Positions 5,569 to 12,878 of a stretch of 27,059 bases of DNA are shown here, piece after piece. Position numbers and translations under genes: made by a program. The notes beneath the pieces were generated by a model, which saw only the letters and a list, made by a program, of their open reading frames with translations, was not told the origin of the DNA and made no database searches. This DNA is from a virus. The stretch is taken from the IMG/VR virus record IMGVR_UViG_3300047645_000003, positions 1 through 27,059 of that record; one strand, 5' to 3'. How positions within the stretch are numbered: position 1 is the first letter of the stretch; each line of letters opens with the position of its first letter.

Positions 5569-6180
5569 ATGGAAATCACGGTAGGCGGCGCGGATTCTCT
5601 TAACTCCCTGGCGTCACAGATAGCTCAATTCAAGAATCAAACAGATTTCGCCACAAGCTGCGGGCTTAACCTCATTGCCGGAAGTGTCCAAGCCTCAGAA
5701 ACCCAAGAGGCGCAGCGTGCCTTTGTTACACGTCCTAACGGTTGGTTTAGTCCGGGCAGACCTACGGGATTAAATCGGACATTTTCAAATAAGACAAATC
5801 TTGAAGCTTCAGTATATTCAACATTTCACGCTATCCCACTTCAAGAGCAGGGCGGAACCCGTACGCCAAGCGGCAAAACTCTTGCCATTCCAGATAAAAG
5901 CGGTCTTGGCGTCGCGGAAAATGCAGACATCCCAAAGAATGAACGGCCTAGAGCTATCAGAAATGATTCAACAGTGTTTAGTGGAACCATTCACGGCATA
6001 GCGGGAATATGGCAGAGGGTTGGAAAGAACAGCGTTATGCTTTTATACAAATATGAGAAATCAGCATCTATCAAGCAAAGGTATAATTTCCTACCTGTAG
6101 CAGAAACAACCATTAACGACACATGGACAAAAAGCATGGAAACGGCGATAGATAAAAGTTTAGAAACCTGTTTCAAGTAA
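5569..6180 (+). CDS. Minor tail/tail-completion-like protein (tentative)
   Basis: A 203-residue protein. The order of features resembles minor tail protein Z-like or tail-completion proteins of siphoviruses as I recall the family: an N-terminal SLASQIAQFKNQTDFATSCGLNL helix, a central R-rich loop with FVTRPNGWF, and a C-terminal IHGIAGIWQRVGKN, then YNFLPVAETTIND. The call rests on this pattern and is not secure. It lies among early genes, far from the main tail cluster. ATG follows a purine-rich stretch without a strong ribosome site; the gene starts 5 bases after the previous stop. Confidence 0.4.
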   Translation: MEITVGGADSLNSLASQIAQFKNQTDFATSCGLNLIAGSVQASETQEAQRAFVTRPNGWFSPGRPTGLNRTFSNKTNLEASVYSTFHAIPLQEQGGTRTPSGKTLAIPDKSGLGVAENADIPKNERPRAIRNDSTVFSGTIHGIAGIWQRVGKNSVMLLYKYEKSASIKQRYNFLPVAETTINDTWTKSMETAIDKSLETCFK

Positions 6181-6192
6181 AGGCGGCGGAAA

Positions 6193-6333
6193 ATGATTAA
6201 CCCAAGACTTTATACAATACTTGAAACCTTAGAGCCTCCAAAGCTATCAATACAAGAAACACAGGAAATAACAGACTTGATAAGTGACTATAAAAGGCGT
6301 AATGTCCTCCCCTCAAAGGGGGATATGAAATGA
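6193..6333 (+). CDS. Small hypothetical protein (46 aa)
   Basis: A 46-residue protein beginning MINPRLYTIL and ending LPSKGDMK, with a helical middle (QETQEITDLISDYKRR). AAAGGCGG precedes the ATG at good spacing. The stop codon overlaps the ATG of the 20-residue membrane ORF (ATGA), which indicates translational coupling. Function unknown. Confidence 0.5.
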   Translation: MINPRLYTILETLEPPKLSIQETQEITDLISDYKRRNVLPSKGDMK

Positions 6334-6392
6334 AAGAAAAGCTTTTTATTGTGTCTATCCTGGTAGTAGTCTTCATATACGCGGTTCTTTAA
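6330..6392 (+). CDS. 20-residue single-span membrane micro-protein
   Basis: A 20-codon ORF: four polar residues (MKEK) then an unbroken hydrophobic stretch (LFIVSILVVVFIYAVL). AAAGGGGG stands 7 bases before the ATG, the best ribosome site in this block. It overlaps the gene before it (ATGA) and the gene after it (TAATG). A holin-like or membrane-signalling peptide is possible. The strong ribosome site and double overlap favour a real gene. Confidence 0.5.
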   Translation: MKEKLFIVSILVVVFIYAVL

Positions 6393-6598
6393 TGTTTAGA
6401 TTCAACAACACAGGACTAGCGGCCAAACTTGAAGACCTCTTTAAGCAAGAAGGATTTATAGCATCCGGCCCATATATTCCCGATACTTGCAGGGATTGTA
6501 GAACTGCATACCGGCTTACAGATGAGGGGAGGCAACACAAAGAGAAAATCCGCCCATTTATTGAACCTAAAGACCTAGAGTTATTTGACAGAATTTAA
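6392..6598 (+). CDS. Small protein with winged-helix-like end
   Basis: A 68-residue protein. The N-terminal half contains LAAKLEDLFKQEGF and a CRDC pair (positions 33-36). The second half, AYRLTDEGRQHKEKIRPFIE, resembles the last helix and wing of small winged-helix regulators. The start overlaps the stop of the micro-protein (TAATG). A DNA-binding role is a guess. Confidence 0.5.
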   Translation: MFRFNNTGLAAKLEDLFKQEGFIASGPYIPDTCRDCRTAYRLTDEGRQHKEKIRPFIEPKDLELFDRI

Positions 6599-6647
6599 AA
6601 ACAAAGCATAATGTGATTGCATTTAAATAAGCAACAAGGAGTGACCA

Positions 6648-6920
6648 TTGATCGACCCAAACAAATATTACATGTGTACAGACCCCGGTTGTGGTTATGT
6701 AATGCAAGGTTCACAAGTAAGGATATTTACGAAAGAGATTCGCACTCTAGGAAGCAGTGCTCCAATAAGCGAAGCTAAAAGCCCGGAGTGCCCAAGACAT
6801 CGACCTAGGGTTCTTGGTGCTGCAGTTGTCGAAATATCTAATAGTGAATACGAAGCAAGCCCCAATAAGGTGCAGGGAGAGGGTGCAGATATTCATTTAG
6901 TTATGCCCGACAACTATTGA
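6648..6920 (+). CDS. Small putative zinc-ribbon protein
   Basis: A 90-residue protein starting at TTG 6648, seven bases after AAGGAG. It carries CTDPGCGYVM (about 10-19) and CPRHRP (about 48-53), four ligands suitable for one zinc ion, and a beta-rich middle. Its stop TGA overlaps an ATG (TGATG at 6918-6922) of an 8-codon ORF that leads on to the next genes. Function unknown. Confidence 0.5.
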   Translation: MIDPNKYYMCTDPGCGYVMQGSQVRIFTKEIRTLGSSAPISEAKSPECPRHRPRVLGAAVVEISNSEYEASPNKVQGEGADIHLVMPDNY

Positions 6921-6942
6921 TGACATTTAACGGGGAATGTAA

Positions 6943-7002
6943 ATGACCCCTACACCCATAACCCAAACCGTTACAGTAATACAGCAAGAGGGAAATAAAT
7001 GA
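6943..7002 (+). CDS. 19-residue micro-ORF coupled to next gene
   Basis: A 19-codon ORF (MTPTPITQTVTVIQQEGNK) with GGGGAA a few bases before its ATG. Its stop overlaps the ATG at 6999 (ATGA). Upstream, an 8-codon ORF (6920-6946) overlaps its start in the same way, so translation could pass from the gene ending at 6920 to the one starting at 6999 without a gap. It may matter as a translation relay rather than as a peptide. Confidence 0.35.
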   Translation: MTPTPITQTVTVIQQEGNK

Positions 7003-7607
7003 ATGATAGAGAAATGAGTGTTGATAGATCAAAACAAACAAGTATTGACGCAGGGAAAATGGCTTTGAGGACTGTTGCCACGCTCGCTTTAGGTTCAATT
7101 GGGGCGGGAGTATTAGAACTTGGCGCTAAACATTTGCTAAAGTACAGAGACGACCGAAATGCACTAAGGTTTGAAATGTTTCGGAAATATCTGAGCTATG
7201 GTCTTGATAACGAAGAATTAGAAAAAGTCTATCAGATGGAGTTAGATATTGCTGATGTATATAATATCTTGGATAATATGATTCATGATGAAGAAGATGA
7301 AAAGGCGAAGTATTATGCAAAGCTTGTGCAATATTTTGCGCGTAACCCAGGAACGATTACCAAATCAAAGCAAGTGGTTTTAACCAAACAATTTCGAAGT
7401 TTAAATGTGTTTGATATGCATGTTCTGGAAAGTATTTGTAATGGAGGTTATGCGGTTTGGAATACTCCCGACAAAGAAGTACGCCAAAGCTATCAACGCT
7501 TAGTCAGCGCCGGGATAATTGCGCCGGGTGAAAGTGGAATAACTTCACTAGATAATCCATATATTGATTCAACTGATATTGAAACATATAAAGAAATCCT
7601 CCGTTAA
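6999..7607 (+). CDS. Membrane-anchored protein of unknown function (accessory gene)
   Basis: A 202-residue protein with one probable membrane segment (about 22-42, LRTVATLALGSIGAGVLELG) followed by a long helical cytoplasmic domain rich in acidic and tyrosine residues (EDEKAKYYAKLVQYFARNP). An apparent C-terminal winged-helix-like region follows (MHVLESICNGGYAVW ... YQRLVSAGIIAP). AT-rich base use differs from the replication genes nearby. The helical-then-LxxLDxxIL pattern loosely recalls Abi-alpha (DUF4393) proteins, which suggests but does not show a phage-exclusion role. GAGGGAAATAA precedes the ATG. Confidence 0.6.
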   Translation: MNDREMSVDRSKQTSIDAGKMALRTVATLALGSIGAGVLELGAKHLLKYRDDRNALRFEMFRKYLSYGLDNEELEKVYQMELDIADVYNILDNMIHDEEDEKAKYYAKLVQYFARNPGTITKSKQVVLTKQFRSLNVFDMHVLESICNGGYAVWNTPDKEVRQSYQRLVSAGIIAPGESGITSLDNPYIDSTDIETYKEILR

Positions 7608-7633
7608 TAGAAAAGCGGATAGGTGCAGGCAAT

Positions 7634-7807
7634 CTAATTACTCTTCAACAGATAAGCAACCAACAGACCAACAGCAGTAGACTTATCAACTGCATACAGG
7701 ATTAAAATAATACGGAGTGTTTTATAAGTGTCTGTATAGAAACACAGTTTAAAATCCTGGCTGTGTTGTTTATCAAGGCCAAAGGTTTTAATTAATTTAT
7801 TCTTCAT
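7634..7807 (-). CDS. Possible 57-residue membrane protein on the opposite strand
   Basis: An open frame on the minus strand of otherwise rightward DNA, starting MKNKLIKTFGLDKQ and ending with a hydrophobic segment (RIILILYAVDKSTAVGLLVAY). Composition is protein-like, but the ribosome site is weak and a frame of this length is possible by chance in AT-rich DNA. Confidence 0.3.
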   Translation of the reverse strand: MKNKLIKTFGLDKQHSQDFKLCFYTDTYKTLRIILILYAVDKSTAVGLLVAYLLKSN

Positions 7808-7910
7808 GTTCTATTAACTACACTTTTACAAATTTGCAAGTCAAGCCGTAGGCAAGCAATCCCCCTCTATAGCGGCTTGGGTCCTTCCCATATCTGTCTA
7901 CCGGGGGTAA

Positions 7911-7934
7911 CTCGCGACGGGCGGCAGTCGTCTA
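7911..7934. other. Candidate cos/packaging site
   Basis: CGAC-GGGCGGCA-GTCG (7915-7930) is an interrupted palindrome whose centre begins GGGCGGC, the first seven bases of the lambda cohesive end. It lies about 280 bases before a Nu1-like small terminase gene, the position of cos in lambda. The match is short. Confidence 0.3.
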
Positions 7935-8035
7935 GATATCGTTGAAAATACAGGGTTTCTAGTAGGCAGCCCTGAAATTGGCCTTAAATATGGACTTTTA
8001 TTAGCAAATATATGAAAGAAATATGAGGTTTTTAT

Positions 8036-8218
8036 ATGCCGAAACGTACAAATAGGGGTCTTTGCAGTCAATTTGAACTCTGGGACTTTCTCGACATCCT
8101 CGAAAAAGGGGCTTCCCTCACTATCCAAGACCAACGGCGCTTAGTCCTAACGTCTCTTGACGCCGTGGGCGAAGGTGAAACCGGGGAAGAGTTGGGCGAC
8201 TATGACGACGCCCAATAA
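8036..8218 (+). CDS. Small hypothetical protein upstream of terminase
   Basis: A 60-residue acidic protein (MPKRTNRGLCSQFELWDFLD...) ending GEELGDYDDAQ. TGAGG precedes the ATG at good spacing. The last 17 bases overlap the start of the small terminase gene, so it belongs to the packaging operon. No motif is recognised. Confidence 0.55.
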   Translation: MPKRTNRGLCSQFELWDFLDILEKGASLTIQDQRRLVLTSLDAVGEGETGEELGDYDDAQ

Positions 8219-8825
8219 TGACGACTACGCAAACGTTACCCAGCTTGGGGAGCGCTTTGGCCTATCACTGCCAACCATCCGAAAGCTTGTTTCGGGGTTG
8301 GAGCCAATTATTCAGGGTACGCAAAAGCTTTACCCAGTGAAGGCCGTTACAGATCGAATCAACCACAAAGACACGACCCCACCAAGTCATACATTGGCCA
8401 AGGCGCGTCTTACTACTGCCCAGGCCGAACGCGCAGAGTTAAAGCTAGGTCTTGAACGTGGCGAACTTGTCCGGGTTGCAGACGTTACCACCGTTATGTC
8501 AAACGCCTTTATCACTCTCAGAACTCAATTATTAAGCACACCCAATAAATTAGCGGCCCGACTTGAGAACGTCACCAAAGAGCAAGCGGCCAAACTATTA
8601 ACCGTTGAAATCGAAAGACTTTTATATGACCTCGCAAACAATACAGACTCCCTTTATCCAGAAAATCAGGGAAGTGACCAAGAAGAGCCTGCAACCGCCC
8701 CCGCGCCAGACAGTCTCGGAATGGGCAGACAAGTACAGGAAGCTACCACGGGCGACCTCAGCGGAACCGGGACAGTGGCAGACCTCACGGACTCCTTACC
8801 TTCAGGATATCCAGAACAGCCTTAA
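8202..8825 (+). CDS. Terminase small subunit, Nu1/DUF1441-like
   Basis: DNA-recognition subunit of the packaging motor. From ATG 8202 it is 207 residues. It opens with a winged helix-turn-helix (NVTQLGERFGLSLPTIRKLV, about 10-30; then YPVKAVTDRI), a coiled-coil helix (LAKARLTTAQAERAELKLGLERGELV) and a further helical part (VMSNAFITLRTQLLSTPNKL), the Nu1/DUF1441 plan. An in-frame ATG at 8157 is less likely. The last ~66 residues (serine, threonine, proline and glycine rich) overlap the large subunit gene in another frame and are probably not conserved. Confidence 0.8.
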   Translation: MTTPNNDDYANVTQLGERFGLSLPTIRKLVSGLEPIIQGTQKLYPVKAVTDRINHKDTTPPSHTLAKARLTTAQAERAELKLGLERGELVRVADVTTVMSNAFITLRTQLLSTPNKLAARLENVTKEQAAKLLTVEIERLLYDLANNTDSLYPENQGSDQEEPATAPAPDSLGMGRQVQEATTGDLSGTGTVADLTDSLPSGYPEQP

Positions 8826-10539
8826 TGACGTAGACGTTAAAAATATTGTTGTGATGGCTTCGGCGCAGGTCGGGAAAACGGAAGCAGAGTTAAATCTAGT
8901 CGGTTATCTGATCCATCTCGACCCTTGCCCTATTCTTTGCGTACTCCCAACCGTTGACCTTGCCCAGTCTTGGAGCCGTGAACGTTTAACCGGGATGATA
9001 CGGGAGACGGAACCGCTACGGGGTTTAGTAGCTGAGGCGAAAGAGAAGAGCGGGGAAAATACCCTTCTTTCTAAAACCTTCCCAGGCGGAAGCATCGCCC
9101 TTGTCGGTTCAAACAGCCCAGCAGGTCTAGCAAGTCGGCCTATTCGTGTCGTGATATTTGATGAGGTTGACCGCTTTGAGACGAACCCAGGCAATGAAGG
9201 CGACGTAATTGAGCTTGCTACCAAAAGAACCCAAACCTTTTGGAACAGTAAAATTATTATGGTCAGCACGCCCACAATTACGGGCGCTTCCATTATTGAA
9301 GATAGGTTTCTGCAATCCGACCAACGTTATTATCAAGTTCCTTGCTTGGAATGTGGGGCGTTTTCCAAGTTAACCTTTGGCGGCTTGAAGTTTGAACGCG
9401 ATGAAAATAAAAACCTTATTCCTTCTTCGGTTGGTTGGTTTTGCCCACACTGCAACCACAAGCACACCGAAAAAGATAAAACGGCCCTTATCTCAGCGGG
9501 GCAATGGGTAGCAGAGAAGCCTTTCAATGGAACGGCGGGATTCTTTATCAATGAACTCTATAGCCCTTTCTCTACTTGGGAGAAGGTTATTAAAGCCTTC
9601 TTGGCTGCCAAACATTCCCGCTCTAAGGAACGAATGCAGGCCTTCACCAACCTTGTTCTAGGCGAGACTTTCGCAGAACGCGGCGAAGGCGTAGACCATA
9701 CCGGCCTTATCAACCGTATTGAGAAGTACCCCGCCGAAGTACCCGCAGGGGCTTTATATCTAACCGCTTCCGTAGACGTACAGCACGACCGTTTAGAATA
9801 CTTTGTTTTGGGACACGGGAAGAACTCCGAACAATGGGCCATAGCCTACGACTTTATACTAGGCGACCCTGCAAGCCTTGATACCTGGACGGCCTTAGAC
9901 AAAAAGCTTCAACAGCCCTATAAACATGAAAGCGGCCTAAGGCTTTATATCCGTCGCGTATTCGTTGACTCCGGTTATCTCGCTGAAACGGTTTACAGGT
10001 TTGTTAAACCCAGACAGGCAAGAGGAATATTTGCATCGAAGGGGCAGCCGGGAAATAAACCTTTTGTTTCCAGACCGTCATTAAGTAACTCTGCATATGT
10101 AAACCTCTTTCATCTAGGCGTTGACGACGCCAAAAGCGACCTTTATAGCCGTTTAACCCTTACGGAACCAGGGCCGCGATATATCCACTATCCAAATAAC
10201 CCACCTCATGGCTTGTTCTTTGATGATAGATACTTCAGGGGCCTTACTGCTGAAGAAAGGATACAAAGAAAATCAAAGGGTATAGCATCTTATTACTGGA
10301 AAAAGAAATATGAGCGCAATGAACCTTTAGACCTTTACGTTTACGCAAGGGCAGCATTTGAAACGGTCCAGGTAGACCTTATACGCCTTGAAGCCGATCT
10401 AAAGAGGGAAGCCGAAGCCTTGAAACCCCAACCCGTTACACCCACAGCAACACAGCCGCAGAATATTAGGCCTTCTCATGCCGCAAGACCTTCTAGCAAT
10501 TGGGTTATGGGCAATGATGCCGGGAAACCTTGGATTTAA
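8626..10539 (+). CDS. Terminase large subunit, GpA family
   Basis: ATPase and endonuclease that packages the genome into the prohead. From ATG 8626 it is 637 residues. The start motif PPPRQTVSEWADKYRKLP with PGQW...PYLQDI is diagnostic of GpA (lambda gpA-type) terminases. Walker A is ASAQVGKTE, Walker B VVIFDEVDRF. A cysteine cluster (CLECGAF ... CPHCNHKH) gives a zinc site. The C-terminal nuclease begins SVDVQHDRLEYFVLG. TTG 8605 and GTG 8674 are alternative starts. It shares about 200 bases with the small subunit gene in a different frame. The C-terminus ends GKPWI. Confidence 0.95.
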   Translation: MTSQTIQTPFIQKIREVTKKSLQPPPRQTVSEWADKYRKLPRATSAEPGQWQTSRTPYLQDIQNSLNDVDVKNIVVMASAQVGKTEAELNLVGYLIHLDPCPILCVLPTVDLAQSWSRERLTGMIRETEPLRGLVAEAKEKSGENTLLSKTFPGGSIALVGSNSPAGLASRPIRVVIFDEVDRFETNPGNEGDVIELATKRTQTFWNSKIIMVSTPTITGASIIEDRFLQSDQRYYQVPCLECGAFSKLTFGGLKFERDENKNLIPSSVGWFCPHCNHKHTEKDKTALISAGQWVAEKPFNGTAGFFINELYSPFSTWEKVIKAFLAAKHSRSKERMQAFTNLVLGETFAERGEGVDHTGLINRIEKYPAEVPAGALYLTASVDVQHDRLEYFVLGHGKNSEQWAIAYDFILGDPASLDTWTALDKKLQQPYKHESGLRLYIRRVFVDSGYLAETVYRFVKPRQARGIFASKGQPGNKPFVSRPSLSNSAYVNLFHLGVDDAKSDLYSRLTLTEPGPRYIHYPNNPPHGLFFDDRYFRGLTAEERIQRKSKGIASYYWKKKYERNEPLDLYVYARAAFETVQVDLIRLEADLKREAEALKPQPVTPTATQPQNIRPSHAARPSSNWVMGNDAGKPWI

Positions 10540-10617
10540 ATATTTTGGCTAAAGTTTCTCTAAATGGTGTCTTAACTATATATAGAGCAGGGAAACTTAT
10601 ATGGGACTGGTAAGACA

Positions 10618-10758
10618 ATGATTTATTTATGGGTTGCGTCCGTAGTGGTTGCCTTCGTCGCTGGCGCTTTGGTATTCCGCAACAATGCAAAGAATGCTAA
10701 TGCTGCTATTGCGAAAGTCGAAACCGTAGCCAAAACGGTAAAAGACGCCACTAAGTAA
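10618..10758 (+). CDS. 46-residue membrane protein
   Basis: A single N-terminal membrane span (MIYLWVASVVVAFVAGALVF) followed by an alanine/lysine-rich amphipathic helix (NNAKNANAAIAKVETVAKTV). Its ATG overlaps the stop of a 6-codon ORF (MGLVRQ, 10601-10621) that has GGGAA upstream, so it may be translated by coupling. It lies between terminase and head-completion genes; its function is not known, possibly holin- or spanin-related. Confidence 0.55.
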   Translation: MIYLWVASVVVAFVAGALVFRNNAKNANAAIAKVETVAKTVKDATK

Positions 10759-10789
10759 CTGAAAGCTATGTTGTCTTTTGTATGAAGCG

Positions 10790-10818
10790 CCTGCCCTGGG
10801 TTATGTGCCTGGGGCAGG
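10790..10818 (+). terminator. Strong hairpin before head-completion gene
   Basis: CCTGCCCTGGG (10790-10800) and CCTGGGGCAGG (10808-10818) form an 11-bp stem with two G-U pairs around a 7-base loop. No T run follows, so it is a poor intrinsic terminator. RNA processing or messenger protection is as likely. Confidence 0.35.
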
Positions 10819-10837
10819 CTTATGTTTAAGGGGCCCA

Positions 10838-11377
10838 ATGCTTCCAACCTCTTTTTATTCCGGGGATTCTTTGAAGTGGGATGCTTCTTTTCCAGATTAT
10901 CCCGCGCCAACTTGGGCCCTTACCTATACCCTTAACCTGCAAATTACCCCGACGACTATTTACACTGTCACAGCAACGGCCAACGGCACGGGCTTTAGCG
11001 TAAGTGTTTCCCCAGCCGTTAGCGCAACTTGGACGGCGGGAACCTATTCATACGTTGCCCGTGTTTCTAATGGCACTAATGTTTTTACCGTTGATACCGG
11101 AATTATAAAAGTCCTTCCAAACCCAGCAACGGCCACCACGGATTTAAGAAGTCATGCAAGGCGGACGCTTGCAGCCATTGAAGCGACAATAGAGGGCCGC
11201 GCCTCGCACGCGGAATTAGAATTTAGCGCCTTTGGTCGAACCCTAAAATATTGCACTCTTGCAGAACTCATTACCGCACGAAATAAATATAAGACTTTAG
11301 TGGCCTCTGAAGATGCGGCCCTAGCCGTCTCTAACGGACTTTCCGACCCCAATAATTGTTATGTGCGTTTCATATAA
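10838..11377 (+). CDS. Head-completion protein, gpW-like C-terminus with Ig-like N-terminus
   Basis: A 179-residue protein. The first ~95 residues are threonine/serine-rich beta strands, Ig-like in style (TYTLNLQITPTTIYTVTATA...TYSYVARV). The C-terminal ~75 residues (RRTLAAIEATIEGRASHAEL, then FGRTLKYCTLAELITARNKY) resemble lambda gpW, which seals the portal before tail attachment. Start 10838 follows AAGGGG and is preferred over an ATG at 10778 that would cross the hairpin. Position between terminase and portal equals W in lambda. The beta domain fused in front is unusual and may be surface-exposed. Confidence 0.65.
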   Translation: MLPTSFYSGDSLKWDASFPDYPAPTWALTYTLNLQITPTTIYTVTATANGTGFSVSVSPAVSATWTAGTYSYVARVSNGTNVFTVDTGIIKVLPNPATATTDLRSHARRTLAAIEATIEGRASHAELEFSAFGRTLKYCTLAELITARNKYKTLVASEDAALAVSNGLSDPNNCYVRFI

Positions 11378-11402
11378 CCGCAGATTTATTTAAAGGCGCT
11401 CA

Positions 11403-12878
11403 ATGTTTGAATCCTTTTTAAACCGTTTCAGGTCTGTGACGTATGTTAAACGTTATTTTGAAGTGGCGGGAACACAAAACCGCCTCGTAACGGACTGGCT
11501 AAACGGTAACAAAGCCATTGATGCCGCTATCAGGCAAAAGGGACGGGTTCTAAGAGAACGGGCCAGGAATCTTGTAACCGATAACGCCCTAGCTGCTCGC
11601 TACATTCAACTTTTGCGGCAGAACGTTATTGGGGTTGAAGGGTTTACTTTTTCAAATCATGCAACAGACCCAAGCGGCAAGGCCGACGTTTTTGCAAATA
11701 CTGCTATTCAAACCGCATGGATAGTATTTGGTAAGGCTTTTAATTTCTCAGTTTCCGAAGATATAGCCCTTAAAGACATCCTTGATATCGTTCTTTCTGG
11801 ACTTGTAACAGACGGTGAGGCCTTTATACGGCTGGTTAGGGGTAGGGGAAAATTCGGGTTTCAGATCCAATTAATTGACCCCATGTTGCTTGATGAAACC
11901 CTTAACCGTGCCGCAGGTGATGGGGGTAATGAAATCCGTCTAGGCGTAGAGGTTGACCAATGGGGCAAGGCGGTTGCCTACCATTTCCGCAAGCCTTCAA
12001 ATGCAAGCCGCGTTTATGACTTTATCCCTAGCGGTGAGTGGCAGGTTATCCCGGCTTCTGAAATTATTCATGTTTACGACTGGCAGTTTTTAGATCAAAC
12101 CCGTGGTTATACGATGTTGGCCCCTGTAATGGCTGACCTCTGGCAATTACAGAAGTATGAAGAAAGTGAAATTGTAGCCGCTAGGGTTGCCTCTTGTATG
12201 GGCGGCTTTTTCACACAGCCCACAGATGAAAGCCCGACAGGACAGAAAGACCCAGAAACCGGAACCGTTAACCTCGACATGGGGCCGGGGATGTTTCGGA
12301 TGCTGCCAGGGGGGACAAGTTTCACTGCGTTTGAGCCCAAGCACCCAACAAACGCTTATGAAAGTTTTGTTAGTACGGTTAAGCATCGTATCGCTTCCGG
12401 TTTGGGTGTTTCGTACATGAGCCTTACCGGCGACGTTGCAAGCGCCAACTATTCAAGCGCAAGGGTTGGACTTTTAGAGGAACGCGCCTTTTATAAAGAC
12501 CTTCAGCGGCAACTTATTGAGCAGGTCTTAGAGCCCATATTTTCACAATGGCTAATGAGCGCTTTAACCCTTGGCGTTATCAATTTACCTCTTGGGAAAT
12601 TTGACAAGTTTTGCGCCCCGCATTTTGAACCACGTGCATTCCCTTGGGTAGACCCCGTTAAAGATGGGCAAGCCTCTTTACTCATGGTTCAAAACGGCTT
12701 AACCACCTGGCAACAGTATTACGCAGAGCGTGGCCTTGATTTTGACGAAGTAATGAAAAGACGTAAATACGAAAAAGACTATATGACGACTCTTGGACTA
12801 ATAGAAACGGCCCCTATCAATAAGGCTCAGGTATCGACAGATGGAAGCAAAACCTCTGACAAACCCGCAGAAGAATAA
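11403..12878 (+). CDS. Portal protein, lambda family
   Basis: A 491-residue dodecamer-forming portal through which DNA enters and leaves the head. The typical opening is NKAIDAAIRQKGRVLRERAR with NALAARYIQLLRQNVIG. Central signatures are FIRLVRGRGKFGFQIQLIDP and RGYTMLAPVMADL, and the wing/crown motif GVSYMSLTGDVASANYSSAR is diagnostic of the lambda-type family. AAAGGCG precedes the ATG. The last 50 conserved residues (12651-12800) have a diverged second copy at 13376-13525, after the inserted HNH gene, whose start overlaps the portal end by 38 bases. Confidence 0.95.
   Translation: MFESFLNRFRSVTYVKRYFEVAGTQNRLVTDWLNGNKAIDAAIRQKGRVLRERARNLVTDNALAARYIQLLRQNVIGVEGFTFSNHATDPSGKADVFANTAIQTAWIVFGKAFNFSVSEDIALKDILDIVLSGLVTDGEAFIRLVRGRGKFGFQIQLIDPMLLDETLNRAAGDGGNEIRLGVEVDQWGKAVAYHFRKPSNASRVYDFIPSGEWQVIPASEIIHVYDWQFLDQTRGYTMLAPVMADLWQLQKYEESEIVAARVASCMGGFFTQPTDESPTGQKDPETGTVNLDMGPGMFRMLPGGTSFTAFEPKHPTNAYESFVSTVKHRIASGLGVSYMSLTGDVASANYSSARVGLLEERAFYKDLQRQLIEQVLEPIFSQWLMSALTLGVINLPLGKFDKFCAPHFEPRAFPWVDPVKDGQASLLMVQNGLTTWQQYYAERGLDFDEVMKRRKYEKDYMTTLGLIETAPINKAQVSTDGSKTSDKPAEE

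Larger units (their letters stand above)
7608..8035. other. Mostly non-coding gap before terminase
   Basis: About 430 bases between the accessory block and the packaging genes. It holds the questionable minus-strand ORF at 7634-7807, then a short GC-richer stretch (about 7845-7935) with the candidate cos site, then AT-rich leader DNA up to the ATG at 8036. No clear promoter was found. Confidence 0.6.

Noticed and set aside
7914-7925. GACGGGCGG resembling a conserved 16S rRNA segment
   Set aside because: The match ends after nine bases and nothing around it resembles rRNA.
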